NCBI GenBank assembly: GCA_023260395.1
Contig: JALQVI010000013.1
Span: 1-33,590 of the forward strand
Source: Candidatus Nanopelagicales bacterium
GTDB lineage: Bacteria > Actinomycetota > Actinomycetes > S36-B12 > UBA5976
Direction: 5' to 3'
DNA: 33,590 bases
The notes beneath the pieces were generated by a model. It was not told the origin of the DNA. It worked only from the letters and a program-made list of their open reading frames with translations, and ran no database searches. Positions 19,380-28,224 of the stretch are shown here, one piece after another (within the stretch, counting starts at the first letter, position 1; the number at the start of each line of letters is the position of its first letter). The translations under genes were made by a program, and so were the position numbers.

Positions 19380-19456
19380 TGGTGGGCGCTAAGGGACTCG
19401 AACCCCTGACCCTCTCGGTGTAAACGAGATGCTCTAGCCAACTGAGCTAAGCGCCC
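19380..19456 (-). tRNA. tRNA-Val (UAC), CCA encoded
   Basis: GGGCGCTTAGCTCAGTTGGCTAGAGCATCTCGTTTACACCGAGAGGGTCAGGGGTTCGAGTCCCTTAGCGCCCACCA; anticodon loop TTTACAC. Confidence 0.97.
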
Positions 19457-19519
19457 GACGTGCATTCATAAAGATACCTAATCAAACGACATCTGTGAAA
19501 TCGGGGTCCCTCATGAAAA

Positions 19520-19562
19520 TGTCACGTACCTGGAAGTCTCGGGTCTACCCAGGTACGTGACA
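19520..19562 (-). terminator. 14-bp perfect inverted repeat downstream of ahpE; probable terminator or stability hairpin
   Basis: tgtcacgtacctgg-[15 nt]-ccaggtacgtgaca; minus strand continues TTTTC. Confidence 0.6.
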
Positions 19563-19614
19563 GTTAATTTCACACTATTTTGATGCGGTCCGCATCTTGA
19601 ACTTTCCTAGCGAA

Positions 19615-20076
19615 TTAGGACAGTTCGGCCAATGCAGCCTTGTACTCATCTGAGTTACGAGCATCGCCAGGGCTGTTCACAACAGACCAACGCAAGATGC
19701 CCTGCTTGTCGATGATGAATGTTCCGCGAAGCGAGAAACCGCGCTCTGGGAAGAATGAGTCATATGCCTGTGACACTGCGCCGTGTGGCCAGAAGTCGCT
19801 GAGTAGCGGGTACTGCAGTCCTTCTTGTTCTGCGAATACTTTGAGGCTTGCTGGTGTATCGCATGAGATGCCAAGGAACTGAACGTCATCAGTTGCGAAG
19901 TCTGCGCTGCGATCACGGATTTCACACAATTCGCCGGTGCAAATACCTGTGAATGCCATTGGGTAAAAAACGAGTACGACGTTCTTTTCGCCGCGGAAGC
20001 TCGACAGTGTTACTTCTTCGCCGAATTGGTTCTTCAATGTGAAGTCTGGTGCTTCTTGGCCGATTTCCAGTGACAT
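19615..20076 (-). CDS. ahpE: AhpE-like peroxiredoxin
   Basis: IGQEAPDFTLKNQFGEEVTLSSFRGEKNVVLVFYPMAFTGICTGELCEIRD. Confidence 0.9.
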   Translation of the reverse strand: MSLEIGQEAPDFTLKNQFGEEVTLSSFRGEKNVVLVFYPMAFTGICTGELCEIRDRSADFATDDVQFLGISCDTPASLKVFAEQEGLQYPLLSDFWPHGAVSQAYDSFFPERGFSLRGTFIIDKQGILRWSVVNSPGDARNSDEYKAALAELS

Positions 20077-20122
20077 GTTTCCTCTGTATCTAGTGAGTAG
20101 TTATTGAAAAGTCAGTTACAAC

Positions 20123-20536
20123 TTAGCGGCGCGACTTTGGCGCGACTAGTCGAGTGCCTTGCCAGTCGGTTGCCGCGCTAATTGCGCTAGTGACTTGAAG
20201 GCCGGCAGTTGGCGCAGCATCAGCAATGTCGCTGGGCTCAATGTGACCGGCACGACCCACCTTTGGGGTCATCAGCCAAATGACGCCGTGATCAGCCAGC
20301 GGTCCCAACGCATCCACAAGCGCGTCAACGAGATCACCGTCTTCTTCCCGGAACCATAACAGCACCGCATCAACGACATCGCCATAACTTTCGTCGACGA
20401 GTTCGCCAACAGATTGAATCGCATTTGAGACTGCATCATCAGTATCGATGTCATAACCGATTTCTTGCACGACCTGCCCAGCGGTAAAACCGAGCTTGAC
20501 TGCCAACCCGTTCGAGGTTGCAGAGTTTTCATCCAC
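20123..20536 (-). CDS. DUF3052 domain protein
   Basis: LAVKLGFTAGQVVQEIGYDIDTDD...VVDAVLLWFREEDGDLVDALVDALGPLADHGVIWLMTPKVGRAGHIEPSDIADAAPTAGLQVT. GTG at 20536 preferred over 20605. Confidence 0.88.
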   Translation of the reverse strand: MDENSATSNGLAVKLGFTAGQVVQEIGYDIDTDDAVSNAIQSVGELVDESYGDVVDAVLLWFREEDGDLVDALVDALGPLADHGVIWLMTPKVGRAGHIEPSDIADAAPTAGLQVTSAISAATDWQGTRLVAPKSRR

Positions 20537-20676
20537 GGGTCTAGTCCACCCGACTCTGAGGCAAATGGCAACTGATACACGCGAAAGAAATCGAGTTGAG
20601 ACCAAAACTTGGAGTCGCGTGGCGTTGCCAAGGGTCTATCGGCCACAATATGAGTTGGTTCCTAGAGATAAGCAGG

Positions 20677-23412
20677 ATGCGCATGAGTCCCGAGAGAGAA
20701 TCACTCTTAGCTGGTGGTTTGCCAACACAGTACGTGGATGCCAACCCCGAAGAGACACGTGAATGGCTCGAATCTCTCGATGCACTCATCACCAATGGTG
20801 GTGAGCAGCGCGCCCGTCACGTCATGCTGTCGATGCTTCGCCACTCGGCAGAAAAGAATGTTGGCCTACCTAGCCTTCGCAGCACTGACTACATCAACAC
20901 GATTCCGCCAGAGCGCGAACCTGAGTTCCCCGGTGACGAATTCATCGAGCGCCGTATACGCGCATACATCCGTTGGAACGCTGCGATGCTCGTGCACCGT
21001 GCACAACGTCCTGGCATCGGCGTCGGTGGCCACATCTCCACTTACGCATCCAGTGCATCGCTTTACGAAGTTGGCTTCAACCACTTCTTCCGCGGCCAAG
21101 ATCACGAAGGCGGCGGCGATCAAATTTTCATGCAGGGCCACGCCTCCCCTGGCGCCTACGCCCGCGCTTACCTCGAAGGTCGCTTGAGCACAGAACGTCT
21201 CGATGGTTTCCGTCAGGAACTTTCGGCAGCACCTAACGGTTTGCCAAGCTACCCACACCCGCGCTTGATGCCAGACTTCTGGCAGTTCCCGACCGTGTCT
21301 ATGGGCCTTGGTCCAATGAACGCTATTTACCAAGCACGCTTCAACCGCTATTTGCATCACCGCGGCATCAAGGACACCTCACAACAGCATGTGTGGGCTT
21401 TCCTTGGTGACGGTGAAATGGACGAGCCGGAGTCATTGGGCGCCATCGGTATCGCGGCTCGCGAAGAGCTCGACAACCTCACCTTCGTTATTAACTGCAA
21501 CTTGCAGCGTCTCGACGGTCCAGTGCGCGGTAACGGCAAGATCATTCAGGAACTTGAATCACACTTCCGTGGTGCTGGTTGGAATGTCATCAAGGTCATT
21601 TGGGGTCGCGAGTGGGATGAACTTCTCGCCGTTGACATCGAAGGCGCTCTCGTTAACTTGATGAACCGCACACCTGATGGTGATTACCAGACGTACAAGA
21701 CTGAAAGTGGCGGCTTCGTTCGCGACAACTTCTTTGGTCGCGATCCACGCACCAAGGCCATGGTCGAAGACTGGAGCGACGACAAGGTTTGGAACCTCAA
21801 GCGTGGTGGCCACGATTACCAGAAGCTCTATGCGGCTTACGCAGCTGCAATGGCTCACACCGGCCAGCCAACAGTCATCTTGGCCAAGACCATCAAGGGT
21901 TGGACCCTCGGCTCGCAGTTCGAAGGTCGCAACGCCACGCACCAGATGAAGAAGCTCACGATTGATGACCTCAAGGCATTCCGCGACACTCTTCAAATTG
22001 AACTTACTGATGATCAAATCGACGCAAAGTTGCCGCCGTATTTCCACCCAGGTGAAAACCACGAGCACATTCAGTACCTCAAGGACCGTCGCGCGACTCT
22101 TGGTGGCTCGCTACCAAAGCGTCGCGCCGTCTCTCGCCCGCTTGAACTTCCAAAGGACGATGCCTACGCAGCCATCAAGACCGGCTCAGGCACACAACAT
22201 GTCGCAACGACAATGGCATTCGTACGTTTGCTGCGCGACTTGCTGCGCGACAAGAACATCGGCCACCGCATCGTGCCAATCATTCCTGACGAGGCACGCA
22301 CTTTCGGCATGGATAGCTTCTTCCCAACTTTGAAGATTTACTCACCGCACGGCCAGCAGTACATGTCGGTCGACCGCGAACTGATGTTGTCTTACAAAGA
22401 ATCCGAAGTCGGACAGATTCTGCACGAAGGTATTAATGAAGCAGGTTCGGTTGCCTCGTGGACAGCCGTTGCAACGTCGTACTCAACGCATGACGAACCG
22501 ATGATTCCGGTCTACATCTTCTACTCAATGTTTGGCTTCCAGCGCACCGGCGATTCCTTCTGGCTCGCCGGCGATCAGATGGCACGCGGCTTTGTGCTCG
22601 GCGCTACTGCTGGTCGCACAACGCTTAATGGCGAAGGCTTGCAGCACGAAGATGGTCACTCACCGCTTCTTGCTTCAACGAACCCCGCAGTTGTTGTCTA
22701 TGACCCGGCATTCGCTTACGAAGTAGCGCACATCATTCAAGATGGCATGCGCCGTATGTATGGCGAAGATAGCGAAAACATTTACTACTACCTCACGGTG
22801 TACAACGAACCAATTTCGCAACCAGCCGAGCCTGAGCATGTAGACGTCGATGGCATTCGTCGCGGTATGTACTTGTTCCAAGCGTCAGCCGAACGAACTG
22901 GCCCGCGTGCACAACTTCTCGCCTCAGGTATTTCAGTTCCTTGGGCACTCGAAGCACAACGCATGTTGCGCGAAGACTGGGGCGTTAGCACTGACGTGTG
23001 GTCAGTAACGTCCTGGAATGAACTTCGTCGTGACGGTCTCGAAGTTGATCGCCATAACCTGCTAAACCCAAGCGAAGAGCCGAAGAAGGCTTACGTGACT
23101 CAGCGCCTCGAACACGTTGATGGTCCAGTCATTGCTGTTTCGGATTACATGCGCGCTGTGCAAGATCAAATTCGCGAATGGGTACCTGGAGATTTCGTTT
23201 CACTTGGTACCGATGGTTGGGGCATGTCTGATACTCGCGGTGCACTGCGTCGTCACTTCTTGGTGGACGCAGAGAGCATCACAGTTCAGACGCTAGCCAT
23301 GTTGGCCAAGCGCGGCGAAATTGACTCAGCTCGCGTTCAAGAAGCCATCGATCGCTACCAACTGCATGATCCAAAGGCTGCCGGTTCAGGCAACACCGAG
23401 GGTGGCGGCTGA
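20677..23412 (+). CDS. aceE: Pyruvate dehydrogenase E1 component, homodimeric type
   Basis: [36 protein letters not shown] (ThDP motif), [32 protein letters not shown] 20677 or 20683 is a likelier start than 20596. Confidence 0.95.
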   Translation: MRMSPERESLLAGGLPTQYVDANPEETREWLESLDALITNGGEQRARHVMLSMLRHSAEKNVGLPSLRSTDYINTIPPEREPEFPGDEFIERRIRAYIRWNAAMLVHRAQRPGIGVGGHISTYASSASLYEVGFNHFFRGQDHEGGGDQIFMQGHASPGAYARAYLEGRLSTERLDGFRQELSAAPNGLPSYPHPRLMPDFWQFPTVSMGLGPMNAIYQARFNRYLHHRGIKDTSQQHVWAFLGDGEMDEPESLGAIGIAAREELDNLTFVINCNLQRLDGPVRGNGKIIQELESHFRGAGWNVIKVIWGREWDELLAVDIEGALVNLMNRTPDGDYQTYKTESGGFVRDNFFGRDPRTKAMVEDWSDDKVWNLKRGGHDYQKLYAAYAAAMAHTGQPTVILAKTIKGWTLGSQFEGRNATHQMKKLTIDDLKAFRDTLQIELTDDQIDAKLPPYFHPGENHEHIQYLKDRRATLGGSLPKRRAVSRPLELPKDDAYAAIKTGSGTQHVATTMAFVRLLRDLLRDKNIGHRIVPIIPDEARTFGMDSFFPTLKIYSPHGQQYMSVDRELMLSYKESEVGQILHEGINEAGSVASWTAVATSYSTHDEPMIPVYIFYSMFGFQRTGDSFWLAGDQMARGFVLGATAGRTTLNGEGLQHEDGHSPLLASTNPAVVVYDPAFAYEVAHIIQDGMRRMYGEDSENIYYYLTVYNEPISQPAEPEHVDVDGIRRGMYLFQASAERTGPRAQLLASGISVPWALEAQRMLREDWGVSTDVWSVTSWNELRRDGLEVDRHNLLNPSEEPKKAYVTQRLEHVDGPVIAVSDYMRAVQDQIREWVPGDFVSLGTDGWGMSDTRGALRRHFLVDAESITVQTLAMLAKRGEIDSARVQEAIDRYQLHDPKAAGSGNTEGGG

Positions 23413-23414
23413 TC

Positions 23415-24341
23415 GTGAAGCTCTCCCCTTTAGGTCGTACTGACCTTCAGGTACATGAGTTATGCCTGGGCGGAAACGTCTTTGGCTGGAGTGCGAACGA
23501 ACAAGAGTCATTCGAAGTTCTTGATGCCTACGCGGCTGCCGGTGGAAATTTCATCGACACCGCAGACATGTACAGCTCGTGGCACGAAGGCAACGTCGGT
23601 GGTGAGAGCGAAACCATCATTGGCAAGTGGATGGCATCGCATGGAAATCGTTCGGACATTGTGGTTGCAACAAAAGTGGCGAAACATGAAACACGTCCAG
23701 GTTTAAGTGCAGCCAACATCATCGCTGCTGCCGAAGATTCACTTCGTCGACTTCAGACTGATTACATCGACCTGTATTACGCACATCATGACGATGAAAC
23801 GGTAGAGCTCGAGGAAACACTGGCAGCCTTTGATCAACTCGTAAGCAGTGGCAAAGTCCGTTATTTGGGTGCGTCGAACTACACAGCACCACGTTTGACA
23901 CAGGCACTCGAAATCTCACGAGCACTAGGTCTCGCGGAATTCACAGTTGTGCAACCTAACTTCAACGCGATCATTCGCGATGAATACCAAGGCGCTTTAC
24001 AAGATCTATGCGTCACTGAAGGTCTTGCAGTGCTTCCCTATTACTCGCTTGCTGCAGGTTTCTTGACCGGAAAGTACGCACCAGGTGTTGTTATCGACAG
24101 TGTTCGATCCGATGGCATGGATGATTTCACCAATGCGCGCGGTTGGGCAATTGTGGAAGCGATTCGTGACATTGCCGCAGACCATAATGTGTCCATGTCA
24201 TGCGTTGCGCTGGAGTGGCTTCGCGCTCAGTCAGGTATCGCTGCGCCTATCGCGAGTGCTCGCACAGTGACTCAGCTCCAGGAAATCTTGCAACGAGTCA
24301 CACTGAGCGAATCCGAAGTCGCCCGCATCTCTGCTCTCTAG
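23415..24341 (+). CDS. Aldo/keto reductase
   Basis: LSPLGRTDLQVHELCLGGNVFGW, GNFIDTADMYSSW, DYIDLYYAHH, VRYLGASNY; GTG start 2 nt after the aceE stop. Confidence 0.93.
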   Translation: MKLSPLGRTDLQVHELCLGGNVFGWSANEQESFEVLDAYAAAGGNFIDTADMYSSWHEGNVGGESETIIGKWMASHGNRSDIVVATKVAKHETRPGLSAANIIAAAEDSLRRLQTDYIDLYYAHHDDETVELEETLAAFDQLVSSGKVRYLGASNYTAPRLTQALEISRALGLAEFTVVQPNFNAIIRDEYQGALQDLCVTEGLAVLPYYSLAAGFLTGKYAPGVVIDSVRSDGMDDFTNARGWAIVEAIRDIAADHNVSMSCVALEWLRAQSGIAAPIASARTVTQLQEILQRVTLSESEVARISAL

Positions 24342-24359
24342 ATACGCCACACTTAATAC

Positions 24360-25550
24360 ATGGCTCGCAGCATCACTCCCGAACGCTTGGCTGCGGAACG
24401 CGCTGTATTGGCGCGCAAACTTCAGCGCATGAGTGGCGAGTTAACGTCCAGTGCTGTGCGCCGCATGGACGAAACGTTGCCATGGTTCAAGGCACTCTCG
24501 GCACGTGAGCGTGCATCGGTAGGAACGCTCGCCCAACTTGGTGTGACATCGTTCATTGGGTGGTTCTCAGGAACTCTGGCTAGTACATCGCTGACGGAAA
24601 AGATCTTTTCTAGTGCGCCACGTGAGCTTGCTGATGCGCTCACCCTTGAACAAACTGTTGAACTTGTGCGAACAACTATTGCTGTTGTCGAAGATTCAAT
24701 TGAATCGATTGCTGGCGATAATAACTTCCGCCAAGCAGAGTTACGTGAATCGCTGCTGCGCTATTCCAGCGAGGTCGCTTTCGCGGCCGCGAATGTTTAC
24801 GCCCAACGTGCCGAGAACCGTGGTGCTTGGGACGCCCGACTCCAGGCTCTTGTTCTCGATGCAATTTTGACCGGCGAAGGCGACGACACTGTAGAGGCTC
24901 GTGCTGCAGCAGCAGGCTGGAAACTCGAGGGCGGCATTTTCGTTCTCGTTGGCCCTGTTCCAACCACTCGTCTCGCGGCCGAAGTTCATGCCGCACAGAT
25001 TCAACGAACCGCACGACTTGCTCATCTCGATGCATTGGTCGGGATCCAAAGCGATCGGCTCGTGGCTGTCGTAAGCGGCGTCACAAACTCAATGACAATT
25101 GCCGAGGCAGCAAAACCTTTTGTAGGTCACTTTGGTCAGGGCACTGTGGTCGCAGGTCCGTTGGCTACGTCTCTCATCGAAGCTCATACGTCGGCAACCG
25201 AAGCGATGTCGGGCTACCGCGCATTGTCGCTCGTAGATTCCCCATCACGCTTGCTTATGGCTCATGAGCTGATTGCGGCGCGAGTTCTCAATGGCGACAC
25301 CGATGCAATTGCACCTGTTGTTGCATTGTTGGTTGATCATGTCCGCGACGATGTGCGAGCTACGCTGGCCAATTACCTCGAGAAAACCGGCAGCATCGAG
25401 GCCTGTGCCCGTGCACTTTTCATCCATGTAAACACAGTTCGCTATCGCCTCAAGGGCGTTCATGACCTCACTGGTTTGGACCCATTTGATCCAGCCGATG
25501 CTATGACCCTAAGAATCGCATTAATGCAAGCACGTAAACTAGGCAATTAG
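24360..25550 (+). CDS. PucR-type HTH regulator, FasR-like by position
   Basis: C-terminal HTH TLANYLEKTGSIEACARALFIHVNTVRYRLKGVHDLTGLDPFDP; immediately upstream of fabD. Confidence 0.87.
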   Translation: MARSITPERLAAERAVLARKLQRMSGELTSSAVRRMDETLPWFKALSARERASVGTLAQLGVTSFIGWFSGTLASTSLTEKIFSSAPRELADALTLEQTVELVRTTIAVVEDSIESIAGDNNFRQAELRESLLRYSSEVAFAAANVYAQRAENRGAWDARLQALVLDAILTGEGDDTVEARAAAAGWKLEGGIFVLVGPVPTTRLAAEVHAAQIQRTARLAHLDALVGIQSDRLVAVVSGVTNSMTIAEAAKPFVGHFGQGTVVAGPLATSLIEAHTSATEAMSGYRALSLVDSPSRLLMAHELIAARVLNGDTDAIAPVVALLVDHVRDDVRATLANYLEKTGSIEACARALFIHVNTVRYRLKGVHDLTGLDPFDPADAMTLRIALMQARKLGN

Positions 25551-25571
25551 TAGGTTTCCTACAAATAAATG

Positions 25572-25586
25572 CCCTAATATTTAGGG
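25572..25586. promoter_or_regulatory. Palindrome ccctaa-tat-ttaggg in the fabD 5' region
   Basis: 6-bp perfect arms, 3-nt centre, 46 nt upstream of the fabD GTG. Confidence 0.5.
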
Positions 25587-25632
25587 ATTCGCTAGCCTAT
25601 TTAGCGGTAACCAATACGAGAGGCTTGTTCCC

Positions 25633-26817
25633 GTGCTTGCAATCGTCGCTCCCGGTCAAGGTTCCCAAGTCCCAGGTTTCTTAACCCCATGGTTAGAACT
25701 GCCTCATTTCGAAGATCGCATGAAATGGCTCGGCACTGTTGCCGGCATCGATCTCGTCAAACATGGCACCACCAGCGACGAAGACACTATTCGCGACACC
25801 GCGGTTGCCCAGCCTCTGATTGTGGCTTCAGGCATGGTCTCACTACTTAGCCTCTTCCCTCATCCAGGTGAAGCTTTCGCCAAGGTTGGCGTTGGCGCTG
25901 GCCACAGCGTCGGTGAAATCACCGCTGCAGCCGCATCACACGTCATCTCTGCAGAACAAGCCATGGTGTTTGTTCGCGAACGCGGCAACGCAATGGCCCA
26001 AGCTGCGGCAGTTACTGCAACCAGCATGAGCGCCGTTCTTGGTGGCGACCGCGACGAAGTAATTGCCAAGCTAGCCGAACACGGACTAACCGCGGCCAAT
26101 GAAAACGGCGCAGGCCAAATCGTTGCAGCCGGAACCGTTGAACAACTCAACGCACTTGCCGAAGACCCACCTGCTGGCGCGCGCATTCGTCCACTGTCAG
26201 TTGCTGGCGCTTTCCATACTCAGCACATGGCTCCTGCCGTTTCAGTCCTTGCACAACATGCCAAGGCCATCTCTACCCACGACACTCGTATCCAACTTCT
26301 CAGCAACGCTGACGGCACCGTCGTTCACAGCGGTCGCGAAGTTCTCAAGCGCCTTGTCACACAGGTCAGCAATCCAGTCCGCTGGGATCTATGTATGCAG
26401 ACCATGCTCGACCTTGGCGTTACTGGCCTCATCGAACTTCCACCTGCTGGCACGCTCGTTGGTTTAGCCAAGCGCGCTATGCCTGATGTCGAAACACTGT
26501 CGCTCAAGACCCCAGATGACATTCCAGCCGCTTTGGATTTGATTGCTCGTCACGGTACGACAACAGATCACAGCGAATCACCAACATGGCGCCTCGTAGT
26601 TGCACCATTCAAGGGCACCATTGAATTTAACGTCAGCGAAGAGCCAGGCACTGCGCTCGATAACAACACCAAGGTGGCAACTATCCGCACATTGCGCGAT
26701 GAGTACCCAGTCATGGCGCCACACGGCGGCACGATTGTTGAATGGCTTGTCACTGATGGCGATCCAGTTAACCCTGGACAACCACTACTTCGCCTCCACC
26801 CACAGGCTGGCGCATGA
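25633..26817 (+). CDS. fabD: Malonyl-CoA:ACP transacylase with C-terminal biotinyl/lipoyl-like domain
   Basis: IVAPGQGSQVPGF, GAGHSVGEITAAAA, VAGAFHTQHM, ELPPAGTLVGLAKR, followed by VVAPFKGTIEFNV...VMAPHGGTIVEWLVTDGDPVNPGQPLLRL. Confidence 0.92.
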   Translation: MLAIVAPGQGSQVPGFLTPWLELPHFEDRMKWLGTVAGIDLVKHGTTSDEDTIRDTAVAQPLIVASGMVSLLSLFPHPGEAFAKVGVGAGHSVGEITAAAASHVISAEQAMVFVRERGNAMAQAAAVTATSMSAVLGGDRDEVIAKLAEHGLTAANENGAGQIVAAGTVEQLNALAEDPPAGARIRPLSVAGAFHTQHMAPAVSVLAQHAKAISTHDTRIQLLSNADGTVVHSGREVLKRLVTQVSNPVRWDLCMQTMLDLGVTGLIELPPAGTLVGLAKRAMPDVETLSLKTPDDIPAALDLIARHGTTTDHSESPTWRLVVAPFKGTIEFNVSEEPGTALDNNTKVATIRTLRDEYPVMAPHGGTIVEWLVTDGDPVNPGQPLLRLHPQAGA

Positions 26818-27809
26818 GCCACTTGAAGACACCTGCCACTGTCGCAGGTGCACGCATGACTGGTCTGGGCGCTTACCGTCCCGACCGTGTTGTCACTAAC
26901 GCTGAACTTGCACCACGCATCGATTCTTCGGACGAGTGGATTCAAGAGCGTACCGGCATCATCGAACGCCGTTTTGCCGGCGCTGAAGAAACGTGCGCGT
27001 CAATGGGCGCCATCGCTGGCACACGCGCCTTAGCCGACGCGGGTATTGCTGCTACTGACATCGACGTCGTCATTGTTGCGACGTTCACACACCGACATGC
27101 CACTCCTTCGGCTTCAGCAGAAATTGCGCACCTCGTTGGCGCAACAAACGCCGCAGCTTTTGATATTTCGGCTGCATGTGCAGGTTTTTGCTATGGCGTG
27201 GGCCTTGCCGACAGTTTGATTCGCGCTGGTTCAGCCAAACACGTGCTGCTCGTTGGCACAGAAAAAATCAGCGACGTCACTAACTACGACGATCGTGGAA
27301 CCGCATTTATCTTTGCTGATGGTGCTGGCGCTGTTGTTATCTCTGCATCAGATGTTCCTGGCATTGCGCCAACAGTGTGGGGCGCAGATGGTTCCTCTAT
27401 GGATGCCATCATTATGCAGCCCGACACATTGACCGCAGCACGCGTAGGCGTTCAATCATTCCTGACGATGGAAGGTCAGCGCGTATTCCGATGGGCTGTT
27501 GGCTCAATGGGCGAAGTTTGTGAACGTGCACTTGTCGCAGCCGGCATCGAAGCAAGAGACCTCAGCGCCTTTGTCCCCCACCAGGCAAACCTTCGCATTA
27601 CAAATGCCATCGTCAAGAAACTCGATCTCCCAGAATCAGTCACCGTTGCAACAGACATTCAATTGACCGGCAACACCTCAGCTGCTTCTATCCCACTGGC
27701 CATGGACGCGCTACGCGAACAAGGTCAGTTGAAATCTGGTGAACCAATTCTCATGGTGGGATTTGGCGCCGGACTTGCGTTTGCTGGACAGGTAGCACTC
27801 GCCCCATAA
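26814..27809 (+). CDS. fabH: Beta-ketoacyl-ACP synthase III
   Basis: GLGAYRPDRVVTNAEL, DEWIQERTGI, FDISAACAGFCYG (Cys), FVPHQANLRI, TGNTSAASIPLA; ATGA overlap with fabD. Confidence 0.95.
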   Translation: MSHLKTPATVAGARMTGLGAYRPDRVVTNAELAPRIDSSDEWIQERTGIIERRFAGAEETCASMGAIAGTRALADAGIAATDIDVVIVATFTHRHATPSASAEIAHLVGATNAAAFDISAACAGFCYGVGLADSLIRAGSAKHVLLVGTEKISDVTNYDDRGTAFIFADGAGAVVISASDVPGIAPTVWGADGSSMDAIIMQPDTLTAARVGVQSFLTMEGQRVFRWAVGSMGEVCERALVAAGIEARDLSAFVPHQANLRITNAIVKKLDLPESVTVATDIQLTGNTSAASIPLAMDALREQGQLKSGEPILMVGFGAGLAFAGQVALAP

Positions 27810-27887
27810 GTTCCGGATGGGCACAACTCATTCGGTTGAACAACCCGCGACCTGCGGGAAGTCCTACAAGAAACAAGGAGAAAGAAT

Positions 27888-28127
27888 ATGTCACAGGAGG
27901 ACATCCTCGCGGGCTTAGCCGCGATCGTGAACGAAGTTGCTGGTATCCCTGCAGAAAACGTTCAGATGGAAAAGTCATTCGTAGACGACCTAGACGTTGA
28001 CTCATTGTCAATGGTTGAAGTTGTTATGGCATGTGAAGACAAGTTCGGCGTAACAATCCCTGACACAGAGGTCAAGAACCTCAACACTGTTGCGGATGCC
28101 GTTAACTTCATCGCTGCAAACAAGTAG
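27888..28127 (+). CDS. acpP: Acyl carrier protein
   Basis: 79 aa, DDLDVDSLSMVEVVMACEDKFGVTIPD; AAGGAG RBS. Confidence 0.96.
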   Translation: MSQEDILAGLAAIVNEVAGIPAENVQMEKSFVDDLDVDSLSMVEVVMACEDKFGVTIPDTEVKNLNTVADAVNFIAANK

Positions 28128-28147
28128 CCACATCTCGCACGTCTTTA

Positions 28148-28179
28148 ACGTGGCAGGCGGCAATCGTCGTCTGCCACGT
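28148..28179 (+). promoter_or_regulatory. Intercistronic hairpin between acpP and fabF
   Basis: acgtggcag-[14 nt]-ctgccacgt, 9-bp perfect stem, not followed by a U tract. Confidence 0.6.
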
Positions 28180-28224
28180 AAAGGCAACTAGCCCGCATTA
28201 GAAACTAGAGAAAGGACGACAACA

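Noticed and set aside
19307-19465. N-terminal extension of ORF 19073-19465
   Set aside because: Translation of tRNA-Val and its terminator; the real VapB starts at 19306.
20714-22881. Many overlapping ORFs on both strands inside aceE
   Set aside because: Frame shadows of a strongly conserved 2.7 kb coding gene; arginine- and cysteine-rich low-quality translations.
24676-25267. Arg/Ser-rich ORFs (24676-25035, 24827-25267) within the FasR-like gene
   Set aside because: Composition is that of out-of-frame translation of the PucR-type regulator gene.
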